The position numbers and the translations under genes are program-made. A model generated the notes under the pieces. That model had not been told where the DNA came from, searched no databases, and worked only from the letters and a program-made list of their open reading frames with translations. From Shinella sp. H4-D48 (GTDB lineage: Bacteria; Pseudomonadota; Alphaproteobacteria; Rhizobiales; Rhizobiaceae): a DNA stretch of 64,000 bases. Below, in pieces: positions 15,779-23,379 of the stretch (the first letter of the stretch is position 1; each line of letters opens with the position of its first letter). Where the stretch lies: NCBI RefSeq assembly GCF_022637395.1, contig NZ_CP093337.1:1348001-1412000 (forward strand), in the 5' to 3' direction.

Positions 15779-15840
15779 TCACGCAACGAAAAGAATTATC
15801 ATCTGGGGGGTTGCAAAAACTTCACGTTGCGTGATAATTG
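15779..15840. promoter_or_regulatory. Genetic switch: operators and divergent promoters
   Basis: TCACGTTGCGTGA (15822-15834) is a near-perfect palindrome, and TCACGCAACGAAA (15779-15791) is a half-conserved copy 43 bp away. TTGCAA (15811-15816), 16 bases and GATAAT (15833-15838) form a rightward promoter whose -10 overlaps the operator. The weaker site lies next to the repressor start and would serve autoregulation. Confidence 0.65.
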
Positions 15841-15845
15841 GCGAC

Positions 15846-16070
15846 ATGAAAAAGCCGAAGAACATCGTTGATCGCATCGTGACCGACCTTGGCGGACTGA
15901 CCAAAACAGCCGCGGCGCTGGGGTTGGATAACCCCAGCATTGTCGCCAACTGGCGGACTCGCGGGCAGGTCCCGTACCAGCGAGCGGTTGAGATTGAGCG
16001 TCTGACCGGCATATCCCGGCATGTGCTCCGGCCTGATGTCTTCGGCCCCCAGCCGGAGAATGCGGCATGA
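15846..16070 (+). CDS. Cro/YdaS-like helix-turn-helix protein
   Basis: The 74-residue protein contains GGLTKTAAALGLDNPSIVANWRTRG followed by VPYQRAVEIERLTGISRHVLRPDVFG, the pattern of Cro/YdaS-type phage regulators. It is divergent from the repressor. No ribosome-binding site is visible before the ATG at 15846, and the -10 element ends at 15838, so the mRNA would begin at or within a base or two of the start codon. It is coupled to the next gene by ATGA. Confidence 0.82.
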   Translation: MKKPKNIVDRIVTDLGGLTKTAAALGLDNPSIVANWRTRGQVPYQRAVEIERLTGISRHVLRPDVFGPQPENAA

Positions 16071-17233
16071 GTATCGAAGCCCACACCATCCCTGACGATA
16101 TGGCTGCTCGTGTTGCCCGCCTCATCAATGAGGCTGAGGACATGCGCCAGCAGGCGGCCGATGACCTGAAACAGATTTACGCCGATCTGCGCGAAGAGCT
16201 GCGCGGTCTTGGTTGGGACGGCAAGCACGTCTCCGCCGAAGTCGCCGCGCTCAAGGGCGCGATTGGCGAGATGCGCCTTGACGAAAAGGCGAAGGAGAAG
16301 CGCGAGGAAAAGGGCGAGCGCGTCGACGACTACGTTTCGCTCCTCACACGCGCACGTGCACGTGAGGGGAACGGCTACGCGGCCGGTCGCCGCTCCGACG
16401 GTGGCCTTTCCATCCTCACCAAGCACGAAGACATCAGAACAGCGCCGGTAACGGCGGAAGAATCCCCGCGTAAGGCGGCGGAGGCGGTATCCGAGAGGAC
16501 CGCATTCACGGACGCAACTGTAGCGCCCGTTTTGGTCGAAGCCGATAAGGCCGAGGCTGTGGCTGGGGTATTGGGGCAACCCGACGCGATCCCAGCCCTG
16601 ACCGTCCAGCATGACGGCGTGAACGTCGGCGGCCCCGAAAGGGCAGGCGTGACGGCGGGAGAGACCGCAACCATTTCGCCCGAAGAGGCAGAGGAAGAAT
16701 TCCCCAGCGCCGAGCGTGAGGACCGCGCCGCCGCCAACGCAGGAGGCGATCATGTAACGAGCATCGCGAAGCGCGAGGTCGATTTCGACAGGAACCCGAA
16801 CAACGGGGATGGCGATGCCTCTGTGGCTCTCCCCACCAATGGCGTGTTCCTGGAAGACGTGCCGCCAATGCCGATGAAGCGGCCTGCTTTCGCCCACTGC
16901 TTCCCTGAACTCTCGAATGCGGCATACGAGCGTCTTGGCACCGACATTGCCTTCAAGGGCATTCACGACCCTATCATCCGCATGGGTGACGTGATCGTTG
17001 ATGGCTGGGCCAGGTTCACTATCGCCCGCGAACTCGGCATCAACTACCCCGTTCAAGAATACACCGGGAACGACGTGATCCTCGACGTGATCGAGTGGCA
17101 GCGCGCGTCCCGTAATTTCACCCAGGCACAGGAAAAGAAGATTGCCGCCGATCTGGCGAAGGCGATGCCCGACCGTGCCGACGAGATCATGGCCGCCTTC
17201 GGGCTGGCCGAAGCTCTGGAGGCTGCGGAATGA
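16067..17233 (+). CDS. GapR-like (DUF2312) and ParB-like domain fusion
   Basis: The 388-residue protein has two recognisable ends. Residues about 20-100 (ADDLKQIYADLREELRGLGWDGKHV, then a Lys/Glu-rich helix) resemble GapR/DUF2312, an alphaproteobacterial DNA-binding protein. The C-terminal 115 residues (FPELSNAAYERLGTDIAFKG, DPIIRMGDVIVDGWARFTIA, NFTQAQEKKIAADLAKAM) resemble the ParB N-terminal nuclease-like domain. A low-complexity acidic linker joins them. The likely role is DNA binding in early regulation or replication, which is inferred. Confidence 0.7.
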   Translation: MSIEAHTIPDDMAARVARLINEAEDMRQQAADDLKQIYADLREELRGLGWDGKHVSAEVAALKGAIGEMRLDEKAKEKREEKGERVDDYVSLLTRARAREGNGYAAGRRSDGGLSILTKHEDIRTAPVTAEESPRKAAEAVSERTAFTDATVAPVLVEADKAEAVAGVLGQPDAIPALTVQHDGVNVGGPERAGVTAGETATISPEEAEEEFPSAEREDRAAANAGGDHVTSIAKREVDFDRNPNNGDGDASVALPTNGVFLEDVPPMPMKRPAFAHCFPELSNAAYERLGTDIAFKGIHDPIIRMGDVIVDGWARFTIARELGINYPVQEYTGNDVILDVIEWQRASRNFTQAQEKKIAADLAKAMPDRADEIMAAFGLAEALEAAE

Positions 17234-17364
17234 CGGCGCGCGGCCCCGAGACAGAACACACCTATCCGGTCGATCAGGAAGCCCAGTTCGCAGTTGAGGC
17301 AACTCCCGGCGCGCTTCCGTACGTCCGTTCCCATCAATCCCGTCCGAGGAGGAAGGCAGCATGA
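17230..17364 (+). CDS. Small coupled prophage ORF (44 aa)
   Basis: The ATG at 17230 overlaps the stop of the GapR/ParB-like gene and its TGA overlaps the ATG of the next gene, both as ATGA. This linkage is the main evidence that the 44-residue frame (MTARGPETEHTYPVDQ, ending RPRRKAA) is translated. It could serve only to couple its neighbours. No family is recognised. Confidence 0.5.
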   Translation: MTARGPETEHTYPVDQEAQFAVEATPGALPYVRSHQSRPRRKAA

Positions 17365-17651
17365 CATGCAATTTCCGTGTTGGGCAGAAGGTCGTGTGTG
17401 TTGACGATGGAATTGATTACCTCGGCAAGTCCACGAACCTGTCGGTTGGAAGCGTCTACACCGTTGAGGCGATAGTCCCGGCGCCGATGGTGGTGGGTCT
17501 GGTAGTTTCCGGCGCATACAGTTGGCACCACACTAAAGCATACCGCAGTGACCGCTTCCGCCCCGTCGTAGAGCGCGGCACTGAAAAGGGCATGTCCATC
17601 CTCCGCAACCTCCTGAATAAGACCGGGAAGCCCGTCGAGGTGGACGCATGA
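17361..17651 (+). CDS. Hypothetical prophage protein
   Basis: The 96-residue protein (MTCNFRVGQKVVCVDDG) has GAGGAGG shortly upstream. The N-terminal part looks like a small beta barrel (VGSVYTVEAIVP), followed by RFRPVVERGTEKGM. No function can be assigned. It overlaps both neighbours by 4 bp. Confidence 0.75.
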   Translation: MTCNFRVGQKVVCVDDGIDYLGKSTNLSVGSVYTVEAIVPAPMVVGLVVSGAYSWHHTKAYRSDRFRPVVERGTEKGMSILRNLLNKTGKPVEVDA

Positions 17652-17776
17652 GTTTGCTCATCTACGGCATCATCGGCTTCACGATCCTCTGTGGCGCGAC
17701 TGCGGTCGCTTTCGCGTTCCCACGCCAACGCCGCGGCGAAGACCGCATGGCACCCGACTGGTGGAGAGATCAGTGA
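17648..17776 (+). CDS. Small single-pass membrane protein (42 aa)
   Basis: The ATG at 17648 overlaps the previous stop. The 42 residues hold one hydrophobic segment (LLIYGIIGFTILCGATAVAF) followed by a charged tail (PRQRRGEDR). It is too short for most gene finders but fits the coupled operon. Function is unknown. Confidence 0.55.
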   Translation: MSLLIYGIIGFTILCGATAVAFAFPRQRRGEDRMAPDWWRDQ

Positions 17777-17789
17777 TCAACGGAATCGG

Positions 17790-18116
17790 TCAGCGCCGCT
17801 CCTCCTCCTCCCAAGCCGCTGGCTGATCGCCGGAGCGCGCGGCTAACGCCTCCTCGGCCGCGCGCTCCACTCTTATCCTTGGATACCCGCCCGCCAGTCG
17901 AAGCACGACGGCATGTGTCAGGTCTCCCAACGGAGTGAATGTCGAGGACGCCGAAGCCGGGGAAACCCCGGCGCCCTCCTGATCCCGGGCAGATGCGGCG
18001 GACCCCGGGAAGAACGAATTAGCGGTTTGCCCAACGCGGCGGGCCGGAGACTGGAAGGGCACAACATCGCCGGCAAGCGATCGGCCTTTCCCGTCGAATT
18101 TTGAAGGTCGCTTCAT
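17790..18116 (-). CDS. Hypothetical protein on opposite strand
   Basis: The 108-residue protein (MKRPSKFDGKGRSLAGDVV) has GAAGGAG exactly 6 bases before its ATG at 18116, a strong site. It is Ala- and Arg-rich (RVERAAEEALAARSGDQPAAWE) with no recognised domain. It lies against the direction of the rightward early operon, so it has its own promoter and may be expressed in the lysogen. Confidence 0.5.
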   Translation of the reverse strand: MKRPSKFDGKGRSLAGDVVPFQSPARRVGQTANSFFPGSAASARDQEGAGVSPASASSTFTPLGDLTHAVVLRLAGGYPRIRVERAAEEALAARSGDQPAAWEEEERR

Positions 18117-18214
18117 GTGCAACTCCTTCGGACCTAAGCAACCCGAAGTTCGCACAGGAGACCGCCAAGGTGTTGTCAAAGTCTGACAAGGAAAAGTCGA
18201 GCAGAGGCAAGAGA

Positions 18215-18556
18215 ATGGGTGACGTGTATTTCGCGCAAACGATGTTCAGGGAGGCTTTCCCTCAGCGCCGATACGGAAGCGTCAAGGCAGCGCTGTACGA
18301 AGCGCACCGCTTTATCTCCCGCCGAGTTCGAAAAGATTTCACCGAGCGTCGTGTGCGCTCGATCTGGGAAGGCACGGCCAAGCGGATCGATGCCGAGGAA
18401 ATGGAAGCCTTGAAGGCTGCTCTACAGGAGGAAGCCCGTCGTGAGCAAAACGAACTCCGTGCCCGTCTGGCTTCGCTGGATGAAAAGATTGCCGCTTTTG
18501 AGGCGGCTGCGCATCGCGAAGCGCTGGCGAGACCGTTCTCGGAAATGGGCCGATAG
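18215..18556 (+). CDS. Hypothetical helical prophage protein
   Basis: The 113-residue protein (MGDVYFAQTMFREAFPQRR) has a basic N-terminal half (HRFISRRVRKDFTERRVRS) and a C-terminal coiled coil (ALQEEARREQNELRARLASLD). It may bind nucleic acid. An in-frame GTG at 18170 with AGGAG 9 bases upstream would add 15 residues. The ATG at 18215 has GAGGCAAGAG. Either start is possible. Confidence 0.65.
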   Translation: MGDVYFAQTMFREAFPQRRYGSVKAALYEAHRFISRRVRKDFTERRVRSIWEGTAKRIDAEEMEALKAALQEEARREQNELRARLASLDEKIAAFEAAAHREALARPFSEMGR

Positions 18557-18598
18557 AGCCGACTGGCTTGTTCGTGAAGAGATCGGGGAGGGCGAGTG

Positions 18599-19174
18599 AT
18601 GCAGCAGCTTTCCATGCTCGACTTGATGATGCCGCCCGCGCCGCCGGTGGTAGCTAAGCCGTGGGAACCTCCGCCGCGCCGCGAGTTTTTGACCCGCGCC
18701 TACGGGGTCGAAGAGATGATGGAAATCAACCTGGACGAACGCGACCCGATTGAAATCGAAGTGCGCGGCATTCCTACGCTCGTTCGTTTCTCGTCCTTCT
18801 TTCAGACCTATACCGTGCAGCCTGCCGGATCGGTCTATTGGTCGGAAACCGGCTTCAAAAGCTTCGCCGGGTTTTATGGTCGTATCGATGACGGTCTTAC
18901 TCCTGCGGTGCTGGAGCAGATCATTTGCGCAGATATCGATAGCAAGCACGGCTGCAACGGCAAACTGACGAAGTGGTGGCCGTCCTATTGCCTGCAATGG
19001 CGGCAGAACAAGACCTTTGCCGACAAGTTCGATCGCGCCACAACCTGGGACCAATGGGGACCGGAGAAGCAGGCTGAACATTGGGCTAGCCACGACGCGC
19101 GTCAAGCCGCCGCGCTTCAGCAGATGGCCGCAGAAGGCATCGACCCGGACGAAGTCTGGAGGACGCGCCGTTGA
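18599..19174 (+). CDS. Hypothetical prophage protein
   Basis: The 191-residue protein (MQQLSMLDLMMPPAPPVVAK) follows GGGGAGGG. It contains VRFSSFFQTYTVQPAGSVYW, CNGKLTKWWPSYCLQWRQN and FDRATTWDQWGPEKQAEHW. No family is recognised. It ends inside the start of the next gene (GTTGA). Confidence 0.72.
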   Translation: MQQLSMLDLMMPPAPPVVAKPWEPPPRREFLTRAYGVEEMMEINLDERDPIEIEVRGIPTLVRFSSFFQTYTVQPAGSVYWSETGFKSFAGFYGRIDDGLTPAVLEQIICADIDSKHGCNGKLTKWWPSYCLQWRQNKTFADKFDRATTWDQWGPEKQAEHWASHDARQAAALQQMAAEGIDPDEVWRTRR

Positions 19175-19356
19175 ACGACATCCCCCTCCTCAAGGAAGAG
19201 ATAGCCGAGCTCGAAGGCCAGATCACCCGCATCAAGGGGAGTATGGGCAAGGCCGACAATGGGGTGAAGCTCCATAAGCTCGCGGTGATCACTCGCCTGC
19301 GCGACCGGTGCCTTCGGTCTCTCGCCCGGCTAGAAGCGAGCGAGGACGCGACATGA
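19171..19356 (+). CDS. Small coiled-coil prophage protein
   Basis: The 61-residue protein uses a TTG start that overlaps the previous stop, with GGAGG about 7 bases upstream. It is almost wholly helical (LLKEEIAELEGQITRIKGSM) and charged. It overlaps the methyltransferase gene by 4 bp. Confidence 0.62.
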   Translation: MNDIPLLKEEIAELEGQITRIKGSMGKADNGVKLHKLAVITRLRDRCLRSLARLEASEDAT

Positions 19357-20021
19357 ACGCGCCTTCGGCACGCGGCCTATTCCGCGCCACAGGAAAGCGG
19401 AGCAAGCCGGTCGCAACTCGGCTGCTCGACGGCACCTATACCAAGATCGACGCGCTTGAGCGCGAACCTGACGAATTCTATCCGACGCCGATCGAGCCGA
19501 TTCGCGCGATCATCCATGCTGAACTTAAGCACCTTCGCCGCTTCCCGGCGATCTGGGGTCCGGCCTGCGGGACTGGCGTCATAGGCCAAGAGCTTCGCGC
19601 CAACGGAATCGATGCGATCGACAGCGATATGATCGACCGCGGATGCGGAGCCGAGATCAAGAACTTCTACGATTTTAAGGAACCGCCTTCCAAGGCCATC
19701 CTTGAGAACCCGCCGTTCGCTGAGTGCGGATGGGGCAACGGCAAGGCCCGCTGGCTTTACCACGCGCTCGATACGCTCGGCATCGAGTACATGTGCCTCC
19801 TCATGAACTGGGGCTTCCCCGGCGCTGGAGGTCTCGCTCCGTTCTGGGCGAAGTTCCCGCCGGCCCGCGTCTATCTCATGCGTTGGAAGATCGACTTCAC
19901 CGGGCAGGGCGCGCCGCCGATGCTCAATGCCTGGTTCGTCTGGGACAAGTTCTGGGACGGCGAGACAGTTTTCCGAGTCCTCGACCGCAAGGACGCGCGC
20001 CAAGGGGAGCTCGGGCTATGA
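19353..20021 (+). CDS. DNA methyltransferase (class I, NPPF motif)
   Basis: The 222-residue protein has the AdoMet-binding stretch IWGPACGTGVIGQELRANG and the catalytic ILENPPFAE, the NPPF form of the N6-adenine/N4-cytosine methyltransferase motif. DEFYPTPIEPIRAII precedes it, as in many phage Dam-like enzymes. It probably modifies phage DNA, against host restriction or for gene control. No partner nuclease lies beside it. Confidence 0.82.
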   Translation: MNAPSARGLFRATGKRSKPVATRLLDGTYTKIDALEREPDEFYPTPIEPIRAIIHAELKHLRRFPAIWGPACGTGVIGQELRANGIDAIDSDMIDRGCGAEIKNFYDFKEPPSKAILENPPFAECGWGNGKARWLYHALDTLGIEYMCLLMNWGFPGAGGLAPFWAKFPPARVYLMRWKIDFTGQGAPPMLNAWFVWDKFWDGETVFRVLDRKDARQGELGL

Positions 20022-20029
20022 CGCTCTAC

Positions 20030-20058
20030 AAAAAGAGAGGCCGCATAGGCAGCCTCTC
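20030..20058 (-). terminator. Rho-independent terminator of the DUF982 gene
   Basis: On the minus strand GAGAGGC and GCCTCTC (complements of 20052-20058 and 20035-20041) enclose a 10-base loop and are followed by TTTTT (20030-20034). It lies 17 bases past the stop of the DUF982 gene. Confidence 0.78.
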
Positions 20059-20074
20059 CAGATCGCTACATTCG

Positions 20075-20377
20075 TTACGCGGACACGCGCCCGCCGCCGG
20101 AGCGCGAGCGGATCATCCACGGCATGATGCCGGGAGATTTCACGAGAATACCCTTCTTCTCTCCAAAGGAGCGGAGGGCATCGCGTCCGACCTTCAAGGG
20201 CTTGTGGCCGTCAAAGGCCATGTAGCACGTCTTCAAGGTTGCATCGTGCACTATGTCACGATCGTTCCTTGGCCATGCTTCCAGAAAATCGATGGCGTCC
20301 TCCAGGCACGTTATCTCTTCGATCAGATCTCTGCCTCTCTTCAGATAAACGGGCCTATCAAATACCTTCGAGTTCAT
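20075..20377 (-). CDS. DUF982 domain protein
   Basis: The 100-residue protein (MNSKVFDRPVYLKRGRDL) matches the DUF982 pattern common in Rhizobiales: F-x-x-PV, then CLEDAIDFLEAWPRNDRDIVHDA, CYMAFDGHKPLKVGRDAL. GAGGTAGAG precedes the ATG at 20377, and a terminator follows. It is transcribed against the replication genes around it, so it looks like an independently expressed cargo gene. The family has no known function. Confidence 0.8.
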   Translation of the reverse strand: MNSKVFDRPVYLKRGRDLIEEITCLEDAIDFLEAWPRNDRDIVHDATLKTCYMAFDGHKPLKVGRDALRSFGEKKGILVKSPGIMPWMIRSRSGGGRVSA

Positions 20378-20514
20378 CTCTACCTCACTGAAAACGTTGG
20401 TGATCAACAAGGGTGGCGTTGGAATCAAACGCCGATCGGGAATATATTTTCGAGGCATCTCCGGTTCAAGATCGGGCAGGCGATCGCCGCTGGGAAAATT
20501 GGCGAGGTGGCGGC

Positions 20515-20877
20515 ATGAGCTCCATGTCATTCGACCTCCCCATGCCTCCATCCGTCAACAGCATGTACCGGAACGTACCCGGCAAGGGACGCGTGAAGAC
20601 GAAGGACGCGAAGAAGTGGGCGGCGGAAGCCGGCTGGATGCTTGTCGCCCAGAGGAACCGCGACGGTCGGCATAAATGCATCACCGGCTCGGTAGAGGTT
20701 GAGGTGACGGCCTATCGCCCCGCCAGCAAGCGGCGCGACCTGGATAACATCCTCAAGGCTCTGCTCGACCTTCTCACAAGCACCAAGACCATAGCAGACG
20801 ACAGCCAGGTTGTCGCCATCAACGCCCGATGGGTGGATGAAGGTGTGCCCTGCACTGTGACCGTGAGGGAAGCATGA
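20515..20877 (+). CDS. rusA: RusA-like Holliday junction resolvase
   Basis: The 120-residue protein has MPPSVNSMYRNV near the start and RRDLDNILKALLDLLT followed by IADDSQV, the RusA signature whose Asp residues bind the catalytic metal. RusA cuts four-way junctions formed in phage recombination. It partners functionally with the ERF/NinB-like/exonuclease genes in the leftward operon. It is coupled to the next gene by 4 bp. Confidence 0.9.
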   Translation: MSSMSFDLPMPPSVNSMYRNVPGKGRVKTKDAKKWAAEAGWMLVAQRNRDGRHKCITGSVEVEVTAYRPASKRRDLDNILKALLDLLTSTKTIADDSQVVAINARWVDEGVPCTVTVREA

Positions 20878-21065
20878 GCAATGTCATAAACCTCGCAGAG
20901 CACCAGCAAGCGGTATGGATGGCCTACGTCACTGCCGCTAAGCGCGCGCAGGAAAGCGGACGTATGGAAGATGGTATCGCCGCCGGCCGCGCCTGGCGCC
21001 GCTGGCTCGACCTCTTCATGACGCCCGAGCAACGGGAAGCTATCCCGGCAAAGGTGTCAGCATGA
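20874..21065 (+). CDS. Hypothetical small prophage protein
   Basis: The 63-residue protein (MSNVINLAEHQQAVWMAYV) is helical and contains RAWRRWLDLFMTPEQREAI. It links rusA and the helicase gene by 4-bp overlaps. No family is recognised. Confidence 0.7.
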   Translation: MSNVINLAEHQQAVWMAYVTAAKRAQESGRMEDGIAAGRAWRRWLDLFMTPEQREAIPAKVSA

Positions 21066-22495
21066 CCGCGCTCGCCTTCGAACAAAACGCCTTTGTGCCT
21101 GAGATCGAGCAGAACGTCCTTGGTGCGCTTCTCCTCGGCGGCGACATTCACGAGATCCTTGCGACGCTGCAGGAGCATCACTTCGTTGAGGCTTTCCATC
21201 GTGCCGTGTTCCGCGCCGCGGTGGCAGGGCAGGAGCGCTATGGGTCGAGTAACCCGGGCGTCGTCAAGAGATTGATCGACGAGACCGCAGCTAAGGAGTT
21301 CGAAAAGTCGACGGGTATGCAGGTGTCTGCATATCTCGCGCGCCTGGTCTCATCGGCTACCGCGTCTGGAACCCGTGCGGTCGATAATGCCCGGAAGGTC
21401 ATTGATCAATGGGCGCGCATATCGATCGCCGGCGAGGCCGGTCGTGTCTATGCCGCGGCGAACGATCCCTCCGCCGATGCCCGTGCTGTTGCTTCGGAGG
21501 CCGCGAAGAACCTCGACGACATCATTTCCGAACTTCGGAACGGCGGCATCAAAAAGACAAGGGTCTCGGTGGGTGGGGCCGCCATGCGAGCCGTCGAGGC
21601 AGCTCAGGCGGCGCGCGAAACTGGATCGGGCCTAACCGGCATAACCTGGGGGCTCACGGACCTCAACAGGATGACAGGTGGAATCCAGCGCCGCGACCTG
21701 ACTCTTATCGGCGCGCGGCCTTCAATGGGCAAGACCACCGTCGCGCTGTCCTGCGCCATCAAGGCGGCAAGGGCCGGCCATTGCTGCGGCATAGTCTCGC
21801 TGGAGATGGACGCGGACAAGCTCGCCACGCGCGCCATGGCTGACATCATGTTCGATTGGCGCCGCAGGGTGCCTTACACGAACATCATCCGCGGCGAGGT
21901 GTCCGACGAGGATATCGACGCCATCATGGAAGCTCAGATGGAGCTCGACCGCCTTCCGTTGCTCATCGACGAGCAGGCGGGCCAGACTTCCACCGACATT
22001 CGAGTACGTGCCGAAAGACTTGCCGAGGATACCGCCAAGCGCGGGACGCCGCTTGAGGTGCTGTTTATCGACCATCTCGGCCTCATTCGCCCATCCTCGC
22101 GCTACAGCGGCAACCGTGTGAACGAAATTGCTGAGATCACCTCAGGCATGAAATCGCTCGCCAGAGAGCTCGATATCGCCGTTGTGCTCTTGTCCCAGCT
22201 CAGCCGCGCGCTTGAAAGCCGCGAGGAGAAACGCCCGATGCTTTCCGACCTCAGGGATTCGGGAGCTATCGAGCAGGACGCGGACATGATCGCCTTCCTG
22301 TTTCGTGAATCCTACTACCTCGAACGCGCTACGGGTGGATCGTTCGAGCAGCAGGAGGCACGGGCCGACAAACTGGTCGAATGCCAGAACAAGCTCGAAT
22401 TTATCATCGCCAAGCAGCGCAACGGCTCGCTCGGGACAGTCGACCTCTTCGCCGACATGGCTTTCTCCGCGGTCAGGAATGGAGCCCGCACATGA
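21062..22495 (+). CDS. DnaB-like replicative helicase
   Basis: The 477-residue protein has a DnaB N-terminal domain (PEIEQNVLGALLLGGDIHEIL) and a RecA-like C-terminal domain with Walker A GARPSMGKTT (about residue 220), Walker B LEVLFIDHLGLI and LLSQLSRALESR. The length is that of DnaB (about 470). It would unwind phage DNA at the replication fork. The next genes (DUF1376, DnaA-like) complete an initiation set that may load it. Confidence 0.93.
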   Translation: MTALAFEQNAFVPEIEQNVLGALLLGGDIHEILATLQEHHFVEAFHRAVFRAAVAGQERYGSSNPGVVKRLIDETAAKEFEKSTGMQVSAYLARLVSSATASGTRAVDNARKVIDQWARISIAGEAGRVYAAANDPSADARAVASEAAKNLDDIISELRNGGIKKTRVSVGGAAMRAVEAAQAARETGSGLTGITWGLTDLNRMTGGIQRRDLTLIGARPSMGKTTVALSCAIKAARAGHCCGIVSLEMDADKLATRAMADIMFDWRRRVPYTNIIRGEVSDEDIDAIMEAQMELDRLPLLIDEQAGQTSTDIRVRAERLAEDTAKRGTPLEVLFIDHLGLIRPSSRYSGNRVNEIAEITSGMKSLARELDIAVVLLSQLSRALESREEKRPMLSDLRDSGAIEQDADMIAFLFRESYYLERATGGSFEQQEARADKLVECQNKLEFIIAKQRNGSLGTVDLFADMAFSAVRNGART

Positions 22496-23379
22496 GCAAA
22501 CCCCACATCCCATACTTCGACTTCTATCCGGCCGACTTCATGAACGGCGTTCGTGGCCTGACCCCGCAAGAGGTGGGCGTCTACACCATGATCCTGTGCC
22601 GGATCTACGAGGAGAGCGGGCCGGTCGAATACCATGCCGAGCGGCTTGCCACCTATTGCGGCATGCGTGTCTCAGCCTTCGAAAAGACGATGGAACGACT
22701 GATCGTCCTGGGCAAGTTTTCACTGTCCGAAGGCATGCTTTCCAACCGTCGCGCCGAGACCGAAATTGACAGCCGTTCGAACAAGCTGAAAATCAACTCC
22801 AGAGCCGGAAAAGAAAGCGCCAAAAAAAGGCAGCAAAAACAATCAACCGCCGCAACGGACGTTCAACGACCGTTCAACCACACAGAAGCAGACACAGAAG
22901 CTACGCTTAGCAGCGTAGCAAAGGCGCCTGCGCTCGGTGATTTTGACATTCTCCAGAGCAAGCTGATCGCCGCGGCGGGCGACGACGGAATTCAGCCTCA
23001 CAGCGCCCTTATCGTCGGTCCGATAGCCGAACTGATTTCCGCTGGCGTCAGCCTCGAACTCGACATTCTCCCGACCGTCAAGGCTGTAGCAGCTCGCCGG
23101 ACGCGACCGGCGGCCTCGTGGTCGTACTTCCTGCCTGCAATCCGGGAAGCCTACGAGAAGCGGATCGGCGCAACGCGTGACCTTCCCAAACCCAAAACCA
23201 TGGACGAAAGCGAAATCGCTTGGGCTCGCCGCCTCCGCTTCGCTCGGGACAAACGGATCTGGTCGACGTCAGAGCTGGGCCCGCGACCTGGGCAACCCGG
23301 TTGCCGTGTCCCCGCATCGCTCCTCGTCGACGGAGACGGCGAGGGCTGGAAGGAAATCGAAAACAGGAGCGCAGCATGA
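22492..23379 (+). CDS. DUF1376 family replication protein
   Basis: The 295-residue protein starts IPYFDFYPADFMNGVRGLTPQEVGVYTMIL and EESGPVEYHAERLATYCGM, the DUF1376 winged-helix-like domain found in phage replication modules. A Gln/Ser-rich linker (about residues 100-140) separates it from a C-terminal part (PAASWSYFLPAIREAYEKR) similar to helicase-loader regions. A role in replication initiation or helicase loading is inferred from context. Confidence 0.85.
   Translation: MSKPHIPYFDFYPADFMNGVRGLTPQEVGVYTMILCRIYEESGPVEYHAERLATYCGMRVSAFEKTMERLIVLGKFSLSEGMLSNRRAETEIDSRSNKLKINSRAGKESAKKRQQKQSTAATDVQRPFNHTEADTEATLSSVAKAPALGDFDILQSKLIAAAGDDGIQPHSALIVGPIAELISAGVSLELDILPTVKAVAARRTRPAASWSYFLPAIREAYEKRIGATRDLPKPKTMDESEIAWARRLRFARDKRIWSTSELGPRPGQPGCRVPASLLVDGDGEGWKEIENRSAA

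Noticed and set aside
15779-17371. 530-codon minus-strand frame
   Set aside because: It runs antisense through the operator region, the Cro-like gene and the GapR/ParB-like gene, which have clear domains. High GC makes long antisense frames common here.
19724-20518. 264-codon plus-strand frame after the methyltransferase
   Set aside because: It crosses the methyltransferase in another frame and is antisense to the DUF982 gene, which has a ribosome-binding site, domain match and terminator.
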